Part shown: piece after piece, positions 60,802-64,000 of the stretch
Layout of the letters: every line of letters starts with the position of its first letter
How positions within the stretch are numbered: the first letter of the stretch is position 1
NCBI RefSeq assembly: GCF_017876595.1
Contig: NZ_JAGIOG010000001.1
Coordinates: forward strand, 2,480,001 to 2,544,000
Direction of reading: 5' to 3'
Length of the DNA: 64,000 nt
Source: Aeromicrobium fastidiosum
GTDB lineage: Bacteria; Actinomycetota; Actinomycetes; Propionibacteriales; Nocardioidaceae
Notes under the pieces: model-generated
What the model saw: only the letters and a program-made list of their open reading frames with translations
Databases searched by the model: none
What the model was told of the DNA's origin: nothing
Program-made: the position numbers and the translations under genes

Positions 60802-61980
60802 GTGAGAGCACTGACGCCGCGCCGCCTGTCGCACGCGCTGGCCCGACGTCGTCGGCGCGCGCAGCAGCTCGCCGAACGACGGGCCGGGCTCCTCCCGTAC
60901 TACGACTTCGACGGTCACGGGAGGCGACGGCTCAACGTCACCCTGGTGCTGCGGAGCGCCAAGAAGCCCACGAGCTCGACGTACATCCGTCTGCTGGGCC
61001 CGATGGCCCGGCCGGCGTTCGGCCGGGTGGGCCTCGAGGTCGTCGACCGCAAGACTCTGTTCATCTCGCGACGGGCGGACGTCTGCATCGTGCAGCGCAC
61101 GGCCTTCGACCACGCCGACACGGCGACCCGCTTCATAGACGAGGCCCGCAGCAGGGGATGCGTCATCGTCGTCGACAGCGACGACGCCTTCTCGGCGCTC
61201 GAGCCCGACCACCCCCAGTACGCCGAGCAGATCCAGCGGGCCCAGGTGCTGGAGGACGTCATGCGCCGCGCCGACGAGGTGTGGTTCTCGACCGACGACC
61301 TGCGTCGAGCCCACGATGTGCCCGCGTCGCTGGTCGTCCGCAACACGCTCGACCTCGACCTCTGGCAGCCCGGCTCGGGGCCAGCGGCCGAGACCGACCC
61401 CACAGCGCCGCTGCGCATGCTCTACATGGGCACGACGACCCACGACGGAGACCTCGCGATGCTCGCTCCCGTGCTCGAGCGGCTGCACGCCGCCCACCCG
61501 GGCGAGTTCACGGTCGTCATGGTGGGTGTCGCCAAGGGGCTGGCCGAGCAGCCCTGGATGCAGGTCGTCAAGCCGCCGAGCAGCTCGTACCAACAGTTCG
61601 TGCCGTGGCTCGCGTCGCAGGGCCCCTTCGACCTCGGCCTGTCGCCGTTGCTCGACTCGCGCTTCAACCGCGCCAAGTCCGACATCAAGTGCCTCGACTA
61701 CCTCGCGCTCGGAGCACGTCCGGTGGTCTCGGACGTCGAGCCCTACCGCGTCGACGAGCTCGACGACCTGGTCGATCGCGTGCCCGAGCTCCCCGAGGCC
61801 TGGTTCGCCGCCCTCGAGCGTCACGTCGTCGGTCGCGCAGCGCTCCGTCAGGCTGCCGTGCGCGACCGGGCCACCGGATTCGACTACCTGTCGACGCAGC
61901 GATCGGCTGACCAGACCGCTGCGCTCCTGCGCGACCGGCTCGACGCCCTGGTCGCCGCCCGCTCCACGTCCCGTCCCTAG
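60802..61980 (+). CDS. glycosyltransferase, GT-B type
   Basis: A 392-residue protein with a basic N-terminus, a Rossmann-like first half (LNVTLVLRSAKKPTSSTYIRLLGPM; CVIVVDSDDAFSALEPDHPQY) and a donor-binding second half (LRMLYMGTTTHDGDLAMLAPVLERL; DLGLSPLLDSRFNRAKSDIKCLDYLALGARPVVSDVEPYR). The last segment matches the GT4-like nucleotide-sugar region. Substrate unknown; perhaps cell-surface polysaccharide. It stands alone, 21 bases before tyrS. Confidence 0.78.
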   Translation: MRALTPRRLSHALARRRRRAQQLAERRAGLLPYYDFDGHGRRRLNVTLVLRSAKKPTSSTYIRLLGPMARPAFGRVGLEVVDRKTLFISRRADVCIVQRTAFDHADTATRFIDEARSRGCVIVVDSDDAFSALEPDHPQYAEQIQRAQVLEDVMRRADEVWFSTDDLRRAHDVPASLVVRNTLDLDLWQPGSGPAAETDPTAPLRMLYMGTTTHDGDLAMLAPVLERLHAAHPGEFTVVMVGVAKGLAEQPWMQVVKPPSSSYQQFVPWLASQGPFDLGLSPLLDSRFNRAKSDIKCLDYLALGARPVVSDVEPYRVDELDDLVDRVPELPEAWFAALERHVVGRAALRQAAVRDRATGFDYLSTQRSADQTAALLRDRLDALVAARSTSRP

Positions 61981-62001
61981 CACCGCTCGAAAGGCACACC
62001 T

Positions 62002-63261
62002 GTGACCCACGTCCTCGACGACCTCGAAGCGCGCGGCCTCGTCGCGCACTCGACAGACCGCGACGCCCTGCGCGCCGAGCTGTCCGCGGGGCCGATCACC
62101 TACTACGTGGGCTTCGACCCGACCGCGCCGAGCCTGCACATCGGCAACCTGCTGCAGATCCTCACGGCGCGCCGGCTCCAGCTGGCCGGCCACCGACCGC
62201 TGCTGCTGGTCGGCGGGTCGACGGGCCTGATCGGCGATCCCAAGGAAGCGGGGGAGCGGGTCATGAACACGCGCGAGACCGTTGCCGACTGGGTCGAGCG
62301 CATCGCCTCGCAGGTGTCGCGGTTCGTCGACTTCGACGGCGACAACGGTGCCACGATCGTCAACAACCTCGACTGGACGTCGGGGCTCAGCACGATCGAC
62401 TTCCTGCGCGACATCGGCAAGCACTTCCCGGTCAACCGGATGCTGGCGCGCGACGTCGTCAGCAGCAGGCTCGAGTCGGGCATCAGCTACACCGAGTTCA
62501 GCTATGTCCTGCTGCAGTCGATGGACTTCCTCGAGCTCAACCGCCGCCACGGGTGCGTCCTGCAGACGGGTGGCAGCGATCAGTGGGGCAACATCACCGC
62601 CGGCGTCGAGCTCATCCGCCGTGCCGACGGCAAGAAGGCGCACGCTCTCGCGACCCCGCTGATCACCAAGGCCGACGGCACCAAGTTCGGCAAGACCGAG
62701 AGCGGCACGGTGTGGCTAGACCCCGAGCTCATGAGCCCGTACGCGTTCTACCAGTCGTGGATCCAGGCGGAGGACTCCAAGGTCGTCGAGTACCTCAAGC
62801 AGTTCACGTTCATCGAGCTCGACGAGATCGCGCAGATCGAGGCCGAGCATCTCGAGAAGCCCGGGTTGCGGGCCGCCCAGCGCCGGCTGGCTGCGGAGAT
62901 GACGACCATCGTTCACGGGGAGGCCGAGACCGCGGCGGCCGAGCTCGCCTCGCGGGCACTGTTCGGGCGCGCAGAGCTCGCCGATCTCCCCGAGGCGACG
63001 TTGGCCGCGGCGCTGCGAGAGGCCGGTGCCGCAGAGCTCGCGGCCTCCGACCGGCCGACGATCGTCGACGCCCTCGTCGCCACGGGCCTGGCCGACAGCA
63101 AGTCGGCGGCACGTCGAGCCGTGGGGGAGGGCGGCGCGTACCTCAACAACGAGCGCGTGACCGACCCCGATCTCGAGCTCACGAGCGACCTGCTCCTCTA
63201 CAGCACGTGGGCAGTCATTCGCAAAGGCAAACGCTCCGTCTCGGGCGTCTCGATCGCCTGA
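62002..63261 (+). CDS. tyrS: tyrosyl-tRNA synthetase
   Basis: A 419-residue class I synthetase charging tRNA-Tyr. HIGH appears as HIGN (H46) in DPTAPSLHIGNLLQI, KMSKS as KFGKT (K228) in KADGTKFGKTESG. The tyrosine pocket is in SYVLLQSMDFLELNRRHGCVLQTGGSDQWGNITAG. A C-terminal S4 RNA-binding domain ends the protein (SDRPTIVDALVATGLADSKSAARRAVGEGGAYLNNERV). GTG start with AAAGG upstream. It directly precedes the rRNA operon, a common order in actinobacteria. Confidence 0.95.
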   Translation: MTHVLDDLEARGLVAHSTDRDALRAELSAGPITYYVGFDPTAPSLHIGNLLQILTARRLQLAGHRPLLLVGGSTGLIGDPKEAGERVMNTRETVADWVERIASQVSRFVDFDGDNGATIVNNLDWTSGLSTIDFLRDIGKHFPVNRMLARDVVSSRLESGISYTEFSYVLLQSMDFLELNRRHGCVLQTGGSDQWGNITAGVELIRRADGKKAHALATPLITKADGTKFGKTESGTVWLDPELMSPYAFYQSWIQAEDSKVVEYLKQFTFIELDEIAQIEAEHLEKPGLRAAQRRLAAEMTTIVHGEAETAAAELASRALFGRAELADLPEATLAAALREAGAAELAASDRPTIVDALVATGLADSKSAARRAVGEGGAYLNNERVTDPDLELTSDLLLYSTWAVIRKGKRSVSGVSIA

Positions 63262-63750
63262 ACACTGCAACGCCGGGCATCTAGCCGGCTGTGGCATGGA
63301 CCACAGGGAGGCGATTTGACGAGCGGGGAAACGCCCCCGTAATGTTCTTCTTGTTGGACAGCAAAGCGGGGCTCGGCCCCGCAGCTTCTGACCAGCTCGA
63401 CCGAAACGATCAACAGCACGGTGCCTCACGGCTCCCGGAGACGGATCGCAGACAACAGAGTTGTGCATGGTGACCGACCCGGTTTGACCGGTGAAAACGA
63501 GCCGTGTAAGTTGGACGAGTTGCCCTGAGGTCCTGGTCTTTTGATTGGGGGTTTGGTGTGCGTCTGATCCTTGAGAACTCAACAGTGTGCCAAAAATCGA
63601 CGAGATTAATTAGATGTATCCCCGTCGAGACTGGCTGATGGCCCTTTTGGGGTTGTTGGTTGTTTTGATGGTATTAATTCCGGCAAAATTTATTTTGCCA
63701 GCGAATGTTTGGTTAGGTTGAACTGAAGTTTGAGTCACGCTTTTGTGGCT
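63262..63750 (+). promoter_or_regulatory. rrn operon promoter and leader region
   Basis: No gene here. Two promoter-like sites are seen: TTGACG (63316-63321) with TAATGT (63340-63345), and TTGACC (63484-63489) with TAAGTT (63507-63512). Each is followed within about 12 bases by GTTGGAC or TTGGAC. The leader holds TTGAGAACTCAACAG (63571-63585), the conserved actinobacterial box-A-type antitermination motif, and an AT-rich tract with a GGCAAAA/TTTTGCC hairpin (63682-63699). GC content falls sharply, as usual for rRNA leaders. Small hairpins after tyrS (for example CTGTGG/CCACAG at 63288-63305) may end its transcript. Confidence 0.75.
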
Positions 63751-64000
63751 TTCAATGGAGAGTTTGATCCTGGCTCAGGACGAACGCTGGCGGCGTGCTT
63801 AACACATGCAAGTCGAGCGGTAAGGCCCTTCGGGGTACACGAGCGGCGAACGGGTGAGTAACACGTGAGCAATCTGCCCTTCTCTTTGGAATAACCATTG
63901 GAAACGATGGCTAATGCCGAATATGAACCCCTTTCGCATGTTGGGGGTTGGAAAGCTCCGGCGGAGAAGGATGAGCTCGCGGCCTATCAGCTTGTTGGTG
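63751..64000 (+). rRNA. rrs: 16S ribosomal RNA, 5' part (continues beyond window)
   Basis: It contains the universal 5' motif AGAGTTTGATCCTGGCTCAG, then GACGAACGCTGGCGGCGTGC and AACACATGCAAGTCGAGCGG. The V1-V2 region is truncated at the window end. The exact mature 5' end is set within a few bases by comparison with E. coli. The short V1 loop and GAGCAATCTGCCCTTC fit the order Propionibacteriales. Confidence 0.97.

Noticed and set aside
63262..63750. tRNA gene before the 16S rRNA gene
   Set aside because: No cloverleaf or T-loop sequence (GTTCRANYC) in a suitable context; only promoter, leader and hairpin features are visible.

Overview
The window is high-GC DNA from an actinobacterium. The first 250 bases of a 16S rRNA gene at the right edge, leaderless-type promoters, an actinobacterial LexA box, an ImuA'-ImuB-DnaE2 mutasome and the GlgE/TreS maltose-1-phosphate pathway all fit Actinobacteria. 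The 16S start and the gene content suggest Nocardioidaceae, perhaps Aeromicrobium; this genus guess is inference only.

Layout. (1) 1-2.3 kb: tail of a regulator, an MFS transporter and a crotonase. (2) 2.5-25.3 kb: an alpha-glucan/trehalose island with eight GH13/GH77 enzymes (MalQ, two GlgX, TreY, TreZ, GlgE, TreS, GlgB) plus maltokinase. Between them lie a lipoprotein with a duplicated domain, a PhzF-family gene, a DUF559-type nuclease-like gene bounded by palindromes, a DoxX-like protein with a lysine-rich tail, and a hydrolase. (3) 25.5-29.3 kb (minus): GT4 glycosyltransferase, methyltransferase, alpha/alpha-barrel protein and second methyltransferase, probably one glycan/glycolipid unit. 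(4) 29.5-33.7 kb: a long Ala/Glu coiled-coil protein followed by a membrane-anchored partner in the +1 frame, with an A7 run in the overlap. (5) 33.8-41.2 kb: etfBA and a peptide-type ABC transporter with fused ATPases. (6) 41.4-47.1 kb: SOS-controlled imuA'-imuB-dnaE2. (7) 47.2-50 kb: four coupled genes resembling a type VII secretion substrate locus. (8) 50-51.5 kb: ATP-dependent DNA ligase (minus). (9) 51.7-58.2 kb: nrtR-nadA-nadB-nadC-cysteine desulfurase-membrane protein, the NAD de novo operon. (10) 58.2-64 kb: small membrane proteins, a DsbA/FrnE protein with a tiny coupled Cys-pair protein, a universal stress protein, a glycosyltransferase, tyrS, and the rrn promoter/leader and 16S start.

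How the parts work together. GlgB, GlgX and MalQ remodel glycogen. TreY/TreZ make trehalose from glucan ends. TreS-maltokinase-GlgE turn trehalose back into alpha-glucan through maltose-1-phosphate. NrtR is the probable NAD-status regulator of the nad operon, and the desulfurase probably serves NadA's Fe-S cluster.

The least explained structures are: (a) three copies of a hairpin element with a conserved loop and covarying inner stem, two of them bracketing imuA'-imuB; (b) a separate nested palindrome after glgB; (c) a DUF559 gene bounded by inverted palindromes; (d) the coiled-coil/membrane pair joined by an A7 run; (e) the T7SS-like locus, whose candidate substrate has no recognisable toxin domain.
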